Assembly (NCBI GenBank): GCA_009667805.1
Contig: CM019071.1
Location: forward strand, 45,581,593-45,645,592
Source: Leptobrachium leishanense
Lineage: Eukaryota; Chordata; Amphibia; Anura; Megophryidae
Direction: 5' to 3'
Length of the DNA stretch: 64,000 nucleotides
Shown here: positions 10,085 through 21,364 of the stretch, in pieces
Numbering within the stretch: position 1 is the first letter of the stretch
Layout: each line of letters begins with the position of its first letter
Program-made: the position numbers and the translations under genes
The notes under the pieces: model-generated
What the model saw: the letters and a program-made list of their open reading frames with translations, nothing else
Database searches by the model: none
What the model was told of the DNA's origin: nothing

Positions 10085-12855
10085 CAGTCTATTGTGGATA
10101 TACTGCCCCTGCTCATGTATACTGCCCCAGCTCGTGGATACTGCCCCAGCTCGTGGATATTGCCCCAGCACGTGGATACTGCCCCAGCACGTGGATATTG
10201 CCCCAGCACGTGGATATTGCCCCAGCACGTGGATATTGCCCCAGCTCGTGGATATTGCCCCAGCACGTGGATACTGCCCCAGCACGTGGATATTGCCCCA
10301 GCACGTGGATATTGCCCCAGCTCGTGGATATTGCCCCAGCACGTGGATACTGCCCCAGCACGTGGATACTGCCCCAGAACGTGGATACTGCCCCAGCACG
10401 TGGTACTGCCCCAGCACGTGGATATTGCCCAGCACGTGGATATTGCCCCAGCACGTGGATATTGCCGCAGCACGTGGATTACTGCCCCAGCTCGTGGATA
10501 CTGCCCTAGCACGTGGATATTGCCCCAGCACGTGGATGGATACTGCCCCAGCACGTGGATACTGCCCCAGCTCCTGGAAATTGCCCCAGCACGTGGATAC
10601 TGCCCCAGCACGTGGATATTGCCCCAGCACGTGGATATTGCCCCAGCACGTGGATACTGCCCCAGCACGTGGATACTGCCCCAGCACGTGGATACTGCCC
10701 CAGCACGTGGATATTGCCCCAGCTCGTGGATACTGCCCCAGCACGTGGATACTGCCCAGCACATGGATATTGCCCCAGCACGTGGATTGATACTGCCCCA
10801 GCACGTGGATACTGCCCCAGCACGTGGATACTGCCCCACCACGTGGATGGATACTGCCCCAGCACGTGGATACTGCCCCAGCACGGGATACTGCCCCAGC
10901 ACGTGGATATTGCCCCAGCTCGTGGATACTGCCCCAGCACGTGGATACTGCCCAGCACGTGGATATTGACCCAGCACGTGGATATTGACCCAGCACGTGG
11001 ATATTGCCCCAGCACGTGGATATTGCCCAGCACGTGGATACTGCCCCAGCACGTGGATATTGCCCCAGCTCGTGGATACTGCCCAGCACGTGGATATTGC
11101 CCCAGCACGTGGATATTGCCCCAGCACGTGGATATTGACCCAGCACGTGGATATTGCCCCAGCACGTGGATATTGCCCCAGCACGTGGATACTGCCCCAG
11201 CTCGTGGATACTGCCCCAGCACGTGGATATTGCCCCAGCACGTGGATGGATACTGCCCCAGCACGTGGATATTGCCCCAGCTCGTGGATACTGCCCCAGC
11301 TCCTGGATATTGCCCCAGCACGTGGATTACTGCCCCAGCACGTGGATATTGACCCAGCACGTGGAATTGCCCCAGCACACGTGGATATTGCCCCAGCACG
11401 TGGATACTGCCCAGCACGTGGATACTGCCCCAGCACGTGGATATTGCCCCAGCTCGTGGATACTGCCCCAGCACGTGGATACTGCCCAGCACATGGATAT
11501 TGCCCCAGCACATGGATTGATACTGCCCCAGCACGTGGATACTGCCCCAGCACGTGGATACTGCCCCAGCACGTGGGTGGATACTGCCCCAGCACGTGGA
11601 TTACTGCCCCAGCACGTGGATACTGCCCAGCACGTGGATATTGCCCCAGCTCGTGGATACTGCCCCAGCACGTGGATACTGCCCAGCACGTGGATATTGC
11701 CCCAGCACGTGGATATTGACCCAGCACGTGGATATTGCCCAGCACGTGGATATTGCCCCAGCACGTGGATACTGCCCCAGCACGTGGATACTGCCCCAGC
11801 TCGTGGATACTGCCCCAGCACGTGGATACTGCCCAGCACGTGGATATTGCCCCAGCACGTGGATATTGACCAGCACGTGGATATTGCCCCAGCACGTGGA
11901 TATTGCCCCAGCACGTGGATACTGCCCCAGCACGTGGATATTGCCCCAGCTCGTGGATACTGCCCCAGCACGTGGATACTGCCCCAGCACGTGGATACTG
12001 CCCCAGCTCGTGGATACTGCCCAAGCTCGTGGATACTGCCCAAGCACGTGGATACTGCCCCAGCACGTGGATATTGCCCCAGCTCGTGGATACTGCCCCA
12101 GCACGTGGATACTGCCCAGCACGTGGATACTGCCCCAGCACGTGGATACTGCCCCAGCTCGTGGATACTGCCCCAGCACGTGGATACTGCCCAGCACGTG
12201 GATATTGCCCCAGCACGTGGATATTGACCCAGCACGTGGATACTGCCCCAGCTCGTGGATACTGCCCCAGCACGTGGATACTGCCCAGCACGTGGATATT
12301 GCCCCAGCATGTGGATATTGACCCAGAACGTGGATATTGCCCCAGCACGTGGATACTGCCCCAGCACGTGATATTTGCCCCAGCTCGTGGATACTGCCCC
12401 AGCACGTGGATACTGCCCCAGCACGTGGATACTGCCCCAGCACGTGGATGGATACTGCCCAGCACGTGGATACTGCCCCAGCACGTGGATACTGCCCAAG
12501 CTCGTGGATACTGCCCAAGCACGTGGATACTGCCCCAGCACGTGGATACTGCCCCCAGCATGTGGATACTGCCCCAGCTCGTGGATACTGCCCAGCACGT
12601 GGATACTGCCCAGCACGTGGATATTCCCCAGCACGTGGATATTGACCCAGCACGTGGATATTGCCCCAGCACGTGGATATTGACCCAGCACGTGGATACT
12701 GCCCCAGCACGTGGATACTGCCCCAGCACGTGGATATCGCCCCAGCACGTGGATACTGCCCCAGCACGTGGATATCGCCCCAGCACGTGGATATGGCCCC
12801 CCCGCTCGTGGATATGGCCCCCCCGCTCGTGGATATGGCCCCCCCGCTCGTGGAT
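10085..12855. repeat. 19-bp minisatellite, about 145 copies, rich in CACGTG
   Basis: Unit GATATTGCCCCAGCACGTG, with ATA(C/T)TG alternation and a common CAGCTCGTG variant. Some units lack one C or carry a 4-bp GATG insertion. Most units keep the palindromic hexamer CACGTG, the canonical E-box of bHLH factors. Period 19 cycles through all frames every three units, producing overlapping open frames up to 908 codons that are not genes. The last units grade into GGCCCCCCCGCTCGTGGATAT and then into the first palindrome. Confidence 0.97.
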
Positions 12856-12856
12856 A

Positions 12857-13072
12857 TACTCACCTACATCGGCCCTCCAGCGATGGCGGTCCCGCGTCCC
12901 GCTTCAAGCGTCCTCTCTCGCTCCGTTGGTCGCCGGATGACGTCACGAAAGCCTTTGACCCCCCGGGGTCAAAGGCTTTCGTGACGTCATTCCGGCGAAC
13001 AACGGAGCGAGAGAGGACGCTGGAAGCGGGACCGCCATCGCTGGAGGAGCTAAGGTCCGATGTAGGTGAGTA
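12857..13072. repeat. 216-bp GC-rich palindrome P1 with two CRE sites
   Basis: Near-perfect inverted repeat centred on GACCCCCCGGGGTC near 12963. Paired arms include CCAGCGATGGCGGTCCCG with CGGGACCGCCATCGCTGG and AAAGCCTTTGA with TCAAAGGCTTT. Each arm carries TGACGTCA (12938-12945 and 12982-12989), the CREB/ATF palindrome. Its outer ends read ACTCACCTACATCGG and CCGATGTAGGTGAGT-like. Confidence 0.93.
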
Positions 13073-13264
13073 TGTGTCCCCCTACATTGGCCCAGAGCCT
13101 CAGCGGTGGCTGTCGCAGGCTGCTCGGCGGCCTCCAGGCTTAGGCGAGCCCCCGGCTCGGCTGGGCCTGTAGGCCCAAGCCAAGCCGGGCGCTCGCCTGA
13201 GCCTGGAGGCCGGCCGAGCAGCCTGCGACAGCCGGAGGACAGTCACCGCTGGAGCTCAGGGCTA
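13073..13264. repeat. GC-rich palindrome P2
   Basis: Arms pair around GGGCCTGTAGGCCC near 13167: AGGCTTAGGCGAGC with GCTCGCCTGAGCCT, and GCTGCTCGGCGGCCTCC with GGAGGCCGGCCGAGCAGC. No coding feature is supported. Confidence 0.88.
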
Positions 13265-13735
13265 ATGTAGGTGAGTATGTGCTCTCCACACCCACCCTGC
13301 TTACTCGGCCGGTATCCAAGCTTAGGCGAGCCCCCGGCTTGGGCCTAGAGGCTCAGCAGAGCCGGGGACTCGCCTGAGCATGGAGGCCGGTCGAGTTGCA
13401 TGCTCGGCCGTCCTCCAGGCTCAGGTGAGTCCTGGCTCGGCTGGGCCTCTAGGCCCAAGCCAAGCCGGGGGCTCGCTTGAGCCTGGATGCCGACCAAGCT
13501 TAGGCGAGCCCCCGGCTTGGCGTGGGCCTAGAGGCCCAGCCGAGCCGGGGACTCGCCTGAGCCTGGAGGACGCCCGAGCATGCAACTCGACCGGCCTCCA
13601 TGCTCAGGCGAGTCCCCGGCTCGGCAGGGCCTCTAGGCCCAAGCCAAGCCGGGGGCTCGCCTAAGCTTGGATACGGCCGAGCAAGCAGGGTGTGTGTGTG
13701 TGTGTGTGTAGAGCACATACTCACCTACATCGGCC
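13265..13735. repeat. Compound palindrome P3 made of four smaller ones
   Basis: The outer ends ATGTAGGTGAGTATGTGCTC and GAGCACATACTCACCTACAT are perfect complements, and the pairing continues inward (GCTTACTCGGCCGGTATCC with GGATACGGCCGAGCAAGC) to a centre near 13490. Inside, at least four units of GGCTTAGGCGAGCCCCCGG-type hairpin are arranged symmetrically. A (GT)n run lies at 13690-13709. Confidence 0.88.
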
Positions 13736-13751
13736 TCGAGTCCTCCACCGG

Positions 13752-13976
13752 TTCCACACATACTCACCGACATCGGCCCTTAGCTCTCCAGCGATGGCGG
13801 TCCCGCTTGCAGCATCCTCTCTCCGTTGCTCGCCAGGATGACGTCACGAAAGCCTTTGACCCCCCGGGGTCAAAGGCTTTCGTGACGTCATTCCGGCGAG
13901 CAACGGAGAGAGAGAGGATGCTGCAAGCGGGACCGCCATCGCTGGAGGAGCTAAAGGCCGATGTCGGTGAGTATGT
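13752..13976. repeat. Palindrome P4, second copy of P1
   Basis: Same core as P1 (GACCCCCCGGGGTC centre near 13867; TGACGTCA at 13839-13846 and 13883-13890), with diverged outer arms (CTTGCAGCATCCTCTCTC with GAGAGGATGCTGCAAG). Each copy has compensating changes in both arms, which suggests arm-to-arm conversion. Confidence 0.92.
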
Positions 13977-13979
13977 GTT

Positions 13980-15015
13980 AGGCAACATCGGCCTGAGCTC
14001 CAGCGGTGACCTCCTCCGGCCGAGCAGGCTGCTCGGCCGGCTCTACGCTTAGGCGAGTCCCCGGCTCGGCTGGGCCTGTAGGCCCAAGCCAAGCCGGGGG
14101 CTCGCCTAAGCCTAGAGGCCCGCCGAGCAGCCAGCGGCAGCTGGAGAAGGTCTCCGCTGGAGCTCAGGGACGATTTTGGGGTGTATTTTTGGGTACTTCG
14201 GCCCCGATCCTCCAGCGGTGACCTTTTCGGCTGCCGCTGGCTGCTCGGCGGGCCTCTAGGCTTAGGCGAGTCCCCGGCTCAGCTGGGCCTGTAGGCCCAA
14301 ACCGAGCCGGGGGCTCGCCTAAGCCTAGAGGGCCGCCGAGCAGCCAGCGGCAGCCGGAGGAGGTCTCCGCTGGAGCTCAGGGCCGATTTTGGGGTGTGTT
14401 TGTTTGGGAACTTCGGCCCCGATCCTCCAGCGGTGACCACCTCCGGCTGCGCTGGCTGGTGCTCGGCGGGCCTCTAGGCTTAGGCGAGTCCCCGGCTCGG
14501 CTGGGCCTGTAGGCCCAAACCGAGCCGGGGGCTCGCCTAAGCCTAGAGGCCCGCCGAGCAGCAGCGGCAGCCGGAGGACGGTAACCGCTGGAGCTCAGGG
14601 CCGAGTTAGGGGAGTATGTTTTGGAACTTCGGCCCCGATCCTCCAGCGGTGACCTCCTCCGGCTGCCGCTGGCTGCTCGGCGGGCCTCTAGGCTTAGGCG
14701 AGTCCCCGGCTCGGCTGGGCCTGTAGGCCCAAACCGAGCCGGGGGCTCGCCTAAGCCTAGAGGCCCGGCGAGCAGCCAGCGGCAGCCGGAGGAGGTCACC
14801 GCTGGAGCTCAGGGCCGATTTAGGGGAGTATGTTTTGGAACTTCGGCCCCGATCTCCAGCGGTGACCACCTCCGGCTGCCGCTGGGTGCTCGGCGGGCCT
14901 CTAGGCTTAGGCGAGTCCCCGGCTCGGCTGGGCCTGTAGGCCCAAACCGAGCCGGGGGCTCGCCTAAGCCTAGAGGCCCGCCGGCAGCCGGAGGCGGTCA
15001 CCGCTGGAGGATCGG
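13980..15015. repeat. Tandem array of five ~205-bp palindromes (P5-P9)
   Basis: Five units centred near 14078, 14290, 14510, 14725 and 14935. Each reads CTCCAGCGGTGACC, CTCCGGCTGCCGCTGG, GCTCGGCGGGCCTCTAGG, CTTAGGCGAGTCCCCGG, then a GGGCCTGTAGGCCC centre, then the complement. Units are linked by GGGGAGTATGTTTTGG-type spacers. Each unit alone can form a hairpin of about 90 bp per arm. Open frames in it are shadows of the GC bias. Confidence 0.92.
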
Positions 15016-15020
15016 GGCAT

Positions 15021-15127
15021 CTGGCCGTTAGAACACACAGGTAGCTGCGCGCGGCACGTGCCGTTTTTTTTTTTTTTTTTTTTCACGCGGCCGGCACGCG
15101 CAGCTACCTGTGTGTTCTAACGGCCGC
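15021..15127. repeat. Hairpin P10 with a T22 loop
   Basis: GGCCGTTAGAACACACAGG pairs with CCTGTGTGTTCTAACGGCC, and GTAGCTGCGCG with CGCGCAGCTAC. The loop contains a T homopolymer at about 15061-15083. CACGTG occurs once. The stretch 15128-15378 shows no gene. Confidence 0.88.
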
Positions 15128-15378
15128 TTTCAAATGTCCGTCGCGCATGCGCAGTAGGGTTTTGGCGACGGACAGTTTTTAGCTTATCCTTTTATAGTAT
15201 AGATGTTTTCGCAGACAAGAAACACATTAAGTTTGCTAAATTTTAATTTGTAAGTTGATTTTTTTTTTCCTTTTGCTCAAATGAAGAAAATATATTCTAC
15301 GCAACAATGGCTTTCGAATAATGTGTGTTTTGTTTCCTGTGCTGTATATGAGTGCGACCTTCATACCATTATACATAA

Positions 15379-15494
15379 GGCTAGGGTCAGACCAGCGCAC
15401 TTTTAACGTGCGTTCTGGCGCACATAATTACGGCCGCACTAGCAGCAGATGACGGGCAATGACGGCCAATATACGATGTACGGCCGCACAAAAG
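15379..15494 (-). mobile_element. TTAA-type MITE end joined to the 54-bp satellite
   Basis: It starts GGCTAGGGTCAGACCAGCGC, continues as in the elements at 20938 and 21365, and stops inside the element at GGCCGCACAAAAG, where satellite begins. Read in reverse it is satellite followed by the MITE right end, the same order and polarity as at 1-1536. Confidence 0.88.
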
Positions 15495-18400
15495 TTTATA
15501 CTGCAGAGAGGCGCTTCCCAGCAGTGTGTGGATTCATATGCTGCATTAATTATACCGCAGAGAGGCGCTTCCCAGCAGTGTGTGGATTCATATGCTGCAT
15601 TAATTATACTGCAGAGAGGCGCTTCCCAGCAGTGTGTGGATTCATATACTGCATTAATTATACTGCAGAGAGGCGCTTCCCAGCAGTGTGTGGATTCATA
15701 TACTGCATTAATTATACTGCAGAGAGGCTCTTCCCAGCAGTGTGTGGATTCATATGCTGCATTAATTATACTGCAGAGAGGCGCTTCCCAGCAGTGTGTG
15801 GATTCATATACTGCATTAATTATACTGCAGAGAGGCGCTTCCCAGCAGTGTGTGGATTCATATGCTGCATTAATTATACTGCAGAGAGGCGCTTCCCGGC
15901 AGTGTGTGGATTCATATACTGCATTAATTATACTGCAGAGAGGCGCTTCCCAGCAGTGTGTGGATTCATAATGCTGCATTAATTATACTGCAGAGAGGTG
16001 CTTCCCAGCAGTGTGTGGATTCATATGCTGCATTAATTATACCGCAGAGAGGCGCTTCCCAGCAGTGTGTGGATTCATATGCTGCATTAATTATACCGCA
16101 GAGAGGCGCTTCCCAGCAGTGTGTGGATTCATATGCTGCATTAATTCTACTGCAGAGAGGTGCTTCCCAGCAGTGTGCGGATTCATATGCTGCATTAATT
16201 ATACTGCAGAGAGGCGCTTCCCGGCAGTGTGTGGATTCATATGCTGCATTAATTATACTGCAGAGAGTGCTTCCCAGCAGTGTGCGGATTCATATTGCTG
16301 CATTAATTATACTGCAGAGAGGCGCTTCCCAGCAGTGTGTGGATTCATATGCTGCATTAATTATACTGCAGAGAGGTGCTTCCCAGCAGTGTGTGGATTC
16401 ATATGCTGCATTAATTATACCGCAGAGAGACGCTTCCCAGCAGTGTGTGGATTCATATGCTGCATTAATTATACTGCAGAGAGGTGCTTCCCCGCAGTGT
16501 GTGGATTCATATGCTGCATTAATTATACCGCAGAGAGGTGCTTCCCAGCAGTGTGTGGATTCATATGCTGCATTAATTATACTGCAGAGAGGTGCTTCCC
16601 AGCATGTGTGGGATTCATATCCTGCATTAATTATACCGCAGAGAGGCGCTTCCCAGCAGTGTGTGGATTCATATGCTGCATTAATTATACCGCAGAGAGG
16701 CGCTTCCCAGCAGTGTGTGGATTCTTCATATGCTGCATTAATTATACCGCAGAGAGGCGCTTCCCCGCTGTGTGTGGTTCATATGCTGCATTAATTATAC
16801 CGCAGAGAGGACGCTTCCCAGCAGTGTGTGGATTCATATGCTGCATTAATTATACCGCAGAGAGACGCTTCCCAGCAGTGTGTGGATTCATATGCTGCAT
16901 TAATTATACCGCAGAGAGACGCTTCCCAGCAGTGTGTGGATTCATATGCTGCATTAATTATACCGCAGAGAGGCGCTTCCCAGCAGTGTGTGGATTCATA
17001 TGCTGCACTAATTATACCGCAGAGAGGCGCTTCCAGCAGTGTGTGGATTCATATGCTGCATTAATTATACCGCAGAGAGGCGCTTCCCAGCAGTGTGTGG
17101 ATTCATATACTGCATTAATTATACCGCAGAGAGGCGCTTCCCAGCAGTGTGTGGATTCATATGCTGGCATTAATTATACCGCAGAGAGGCGCTTCCCAGC
17201 AGTGTGTGGATTCATATGCTGCATTAATTATACTGCAGAGAGGCGCTTCCCAGCAGTGTGTGGATTCATATACTGCATTAATTTACTGCAGAGAGGCGCT
17301 TCCCATCAGTGTGTGGATTCATATACTGCATTAATTATACTGCAGAGAGGCTCTTCCCAGCAGTGTGTGGATTCATATGCTGCATTAATTATACTGCAGA
17401 GAGGCGCTTCCCAGCAGTGTGTGGATTCATATGCTGCATTAATTATACTGCAGAGAGGCGCTTCCAGCAGTGTGTGGATTCATATGCTGCATTAATTATA
17501 CTGCAGAGAGGCGCTTCCCGGCAGTGTGTGGATTCATATACTGCATTAATTATACTGCAGAGAGGCGCTTCCCAGCAGTGTGTGGATTCATATGCTGCAT
17601 TAATTATACTGCAGAGAGGTGCTTCCCAGCAGTGTGTGGATTCATATGCTGCATTAATTATACCGCAGAGAGGCGCTTCCCAGCAGTGTGTGGATTCATA
17701 TGCTGCATTAATTATACCGCAGAGAGGCGCTTCCCAGCAGTGTGTGGATTCATATGCTGCATTAATTCTACTGCAGAGAGGTGCTTCCCAGCAGTGTGCG
17801 GATTCATATGCTGCATTAATTATACTGCAGAGAGGCGCTTCCCGGCAGTGTGTGGATTCATATGCTGCATTAATTATACTGCAGAGAGGTGCTTCCCAGC
17901 AGTGTGCGGATTCATATGCTGCATTAATTATACTGCAGAGAGGCGCTTCCCAGCAGTGTGTGGATTCATATGCTGCATTAATTATACTGCAGAGAGGTGC
18001 TTCCCAGCAGTGTGTGGATTCATATGCTGCATTAATTATACCGCAGAGAGACGCTTCCCAGCAGTGTGTGGATTCATATGCTGCATTAATTATACTGCAG
18101 AGAGGTGCTTCCCCGCAGTGTGTGGATTCATATGCTGCATTAATTATACCGCAGAGAGGTGCTTCCCAGCAGTGTGTGGATTCATATGCTGCATTAATTA
18201 TACTGCAGAGAGGTGCTCCCAGCAGTGTGTGGATTCATATCCTGCATTATTTATACCGCAGAGAGGCGCTTCCCAGCAGTGTGTGGATTCATATGCTGCA
18301 TTAATTATACCGCAGAGAGGCGCTTCCCAGCAGTGTGTGGATTCATATGCTGCATTAATTATACGCAGAGAGGCGCTTCCCCGCTGTGTGTGGATTCATA

Positions 18401-20185
18401 TGCTGCATTAATTATACCGCAGAGAGACGCTTCCCAGCAGTGTGTGGATTCATATGCTGCATTAATTATACCGCAGAGAGACGCTTCCCAGCAGTGTGTG
18501 GATTCATATGCTGCATTAATTATACCGCAGAGAGACGCTTCCCAGCAGTGTGTGGATTCATATGCTGCATTAATTATACCGCAGAGAGGCGCTTCCAGCA
18601 GTGTGTGGATTCATATGCTGCATTAATATATACCGCAGAGAGGCGCTTCCCAGCAGTGTGTGGATTCATATGCTGCATTAATTATACCGCAGAGAGGCGC
18701 TTCCCAGCAGTGTGTGGATTCATATACTGCATTAATTATACCGCAGAGAGGCGCTTCCCAGCAGTGTGTGGATTCATATGCTGCATTAATTATACCGCAG
18801 AGAGGCGCTTCCCAGCAGTGTGTGGATTCATATACTGCATTAATTATACCGCAGAGAGGCGCTTCCCAGCAGTGTGTGGATTCATATGCTGCATTAATTA
18901 TACCGCAGAGAGGTGCTTCCCAGCAGTGTGTGGATTCATATGCTGCATTAATTATACCGCAGAGAGGCGCTTCCCAGCAGTGTGTGGATTCATATGCTGC
19001 ATTATACGCAGAGAGGCGCTTCCCAGCAGTGTGTGGATTCATATACTGCATTAATTATACCGCAGAGAGGCGCTTCCCAGCAGTGTGTGTGGATTCATAT
19101 GCTGCATTAATTATACGCAGAGAGGCGCTTCCAGCAGTGTGTGGATTCATATGCTGCATTAATTATACCGCAGAGAGGCGCTTCCCAGCAGTGTGTGGAT
19201 TCATATGCTGCATTAATTATAGCAGAGAGGCGCTTCCCAGCAGTGTGTGGACTCATATGCTGCATTAATTATACTGCAGAGAGGCGCTTCCCAGCAGTGT
19301 GTGGATTCATATGCTGCATTAATTATACGCAGAGAGGCGCTTCCCAGCAGTGTGTGGATTCATATGCTGTATTAATTATACCACAGAGAGGTGCTTCACA
19401 GCAGTGTGTGGATTCATATGCTGCATTAATTATACCACATGGAGGCACTTCCCAGCAGTGTGTGGATTCATATGCTGCATTAATTATACTGCAGAGAGGC
19501 GCTTCCCAGCAGTGTGTGGATTCATATGCTGCATTAATTATACTGCAGAGAGGCGCTTCCCAGCAGTGTGTGGATTCATATGCTGCATTAATTATACTGC
19601 AGAGAGGCGCTTCCCAGCAGTGTGTGGATTCATATGCTGCATTAATTATACTGCAGAGAGGCGCTTCCCCGCAGTGTGTGGATTCATATGCTACATTAAT
19701 TATACTGCAGAGAGGCGCTTCCCAGCAGTGTGTGGATTCATATGCTGCATTAATTATACTGCAGAGAGGTGCTTCCCCGCAGTGTGTGGATTCATATGCT
19801 GCATTAATTATACCGCAGAGAGGTGCTTCCCAGCAGTGTGTGGATTCATATGCTGCATTAATTATACCGCAGAGAGGCGCTTCCCAGCAGTGTGTGGATT
19901 CATATGCTGCATAATTATACCGCAGAGAGGCGCTTCCCAGCAGTGTGTGGATTCATATGCTGCATTAATTATACCGCAGAGAGGCGCTTCCCAGCAGTGT
20001 GTGGATTCATATGCTGCATTAATTATACTGCAGAGAGGTGCTGCCCGGCAGTGTGTGGATTCATATACTGCATTAATTATACTGTAGAGGCGCTTCCCAG
20101 CAGTGTGTGGATTCATATGCTGCATTAATTATACTGTAGAGGTGCTGCCCGGCAGTGTGCGGAATCTTATGCTGCATTAATTATT
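15495..20185. repeat. 54-bp satellite array, block B (inverted relative to A)
   Basis: About 86 copies of the unit in the opposite orientation to 1-1960 (CTGCAGAGAGGCGCTTCCCAG then GTGTGTGGATTCATATGCTG). Variants TACTGC/TACCGC and GGTGC/GGCGC recur in ordered runs; for example 16000-16560 and 17640-18200 share the same series of variants, showing duplication of multi-unit blocks. Its many open frames are stop-free repeat frames. Confidence 0.97.
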
Positions 20186-20655
20186 CCTCTTACAAATTTG
20201 GTTACTTAACTCGTTTGCAATTGGATTGTAATATGCGGTGAACACCACAGCAAACATTAATGCTCACGCAAGTGAGCGTTACCGTTTGCGATAAGATTGT
20301 AATTTTTCCCGCTCGTTGGTGATAAAACATTTCCCATGGCTTCAAATCGCATTTACTTTAAACATGAGCAAAAGCGGTAAAAATGAGCTCAGTGCACAGC
20401 GGCGAAATGGTTAAAAACATTTTTTTAATTTGTTTTTTATTGTTTTCTGTCCCCCAGGGCAGCACCCAGACCCCCATACACCTTTTATGACCAATATCTT
20501 GCATATATGCCCTCTGGAGGGGACCTTAATTTTCGAACTTTTGAGCCCCATTGACTTGCATTGCGTTCGAATCGTTTTCGCGTTCGAATTCAAACTTTTT
20601 CAAATGTTCCGAGTTCGAATGCGAACCGAACACGGTGGTGTTCGGCCCATCACTA
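20186..20655 (-). mobile_element. Part of a hAT-like MITE (TAGGGATGRGC family)
   Basis: CATGGCTTCAAATCGC, AGCTCAGTGCACAGCGG, TGTCCCCCAGGGCAGCACCC, CTTGCATATATGCCCTC and TTCGAATGCGAACCGAACAC occur in the same order as in the elements at 36952 and 42307. It ends GTTCGGCCCATCACTA. The left end is not clear; 20186-20320 is unassigned. Confidence 0.7.
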
Positions 20656-20860
20656 TTCTCTATGGGGGATTTCATTGCCGCCGAACAGGCACCGTATTTC
20701 ACTCCACCGAACAGGCACCATATGTCCAGGCAATTCATCAAAATTTGGCAAACTGCTTGTTCTCTGAATAGCCGAATGGCCCCAAAATGTCACCGTACAC
20801 CGAACTTCAGTGTCCGGTTACATTTCGGCGACATTTTGGATCTTTCTGAATAACCCCATT
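20656..20860 (-). mobile_element. Fragment of the GGGTTATTC MITE family
   Basis: TCTCTATGGGGGATTTC, GCCGCCGAACAGGCACCG, GAATAGCCGAATGGCC and CTTTCTGAATAACCCC match the terminal ~200 bp of the copy at 9250-10043. Confidence 0.75.
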
Positions 20861-20937
20861 AGTCATATTTTCATTTTGTGAATTTTTTGATTTTGACTAA
20901 ATGTCACAAGATTTTAGTTTAATTTTAGTCGAATAAA

Positions 20938-21361
20938 GCTAGGGTCAGACTGAGGCAGTGCGAACGCGCGTTCTGGCGCACTTAATCACGGCCGTGCTAG
21001 CAGCAGATGACGGGCAATGACGGCCAATATACGAAGTACGGTCGCACAAAAGTCCGGCTGCGCAACGCAAGTGGAAAATTAATGCATTTTTTCGAGAACG
21101 TGAAACCGCTGCTACAGACGTACAGAGTGCGCTGCGGCCGCTAGAGGCGTGTGTGTGTGATTAGGAGACGTCAGACGCTGCTAATGTCCGGCCAACATAA
21201 CGTCCAGACACAAAAAGAGTTTCATTGATGATCCGTACAAAATCACGGACGAAAATGCGCATAGTATGACCACTATCACGTATTCCGGGAAAAAATGCGT
21301 CCATTCGTTCGAACGCACTTTTTCACAGACAACATAAAAATGCGTTCATCTGACCCTAGCC
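20938..21361 (-). mobile_element. TTAA-type MITE, copy 1 of a cluster of four
   Basis: Non-coding element with ends GCTAGGGTCAGAC and GTCTGACCCTAGCC-like, about 424 bp long. The interior includes GGCGCACTTAATCACGGCC and ATGTCCGGCCAACATAACG. Orientation is given relative to the copy at 22246. Confidence 0.85.
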
Positions 21362-21364
21362 TTA

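Noticed and set aside
10060..12786. 908-codon frame of GQYPRAGAVSTCW-type repeats
   Set aside because: The 19-bp repeat cycles all frames every three units; overlapping frames occur on both strands. Not a silk-like or collagen-like gene.
13011..15031. GC-rich frames across the palindrome cluster (Arg/Pro/Ala-rich)
   Set aside because: Each frame has a mirrored partner on the other strand from the inverted repeat; no domain or splice structure.
15449..20128. Cys-rich repeat frames (CGFICCINYTAER)
   Set aside because: Translation of the 54-bp satellite; the same array is equally open in other frames and interrupted by random indels.
1..20185. CRISPR-like array of regularly spaced repeats
   Set aside because: There are no unique spacers; units are contiguous, and the host is a vertebrate.
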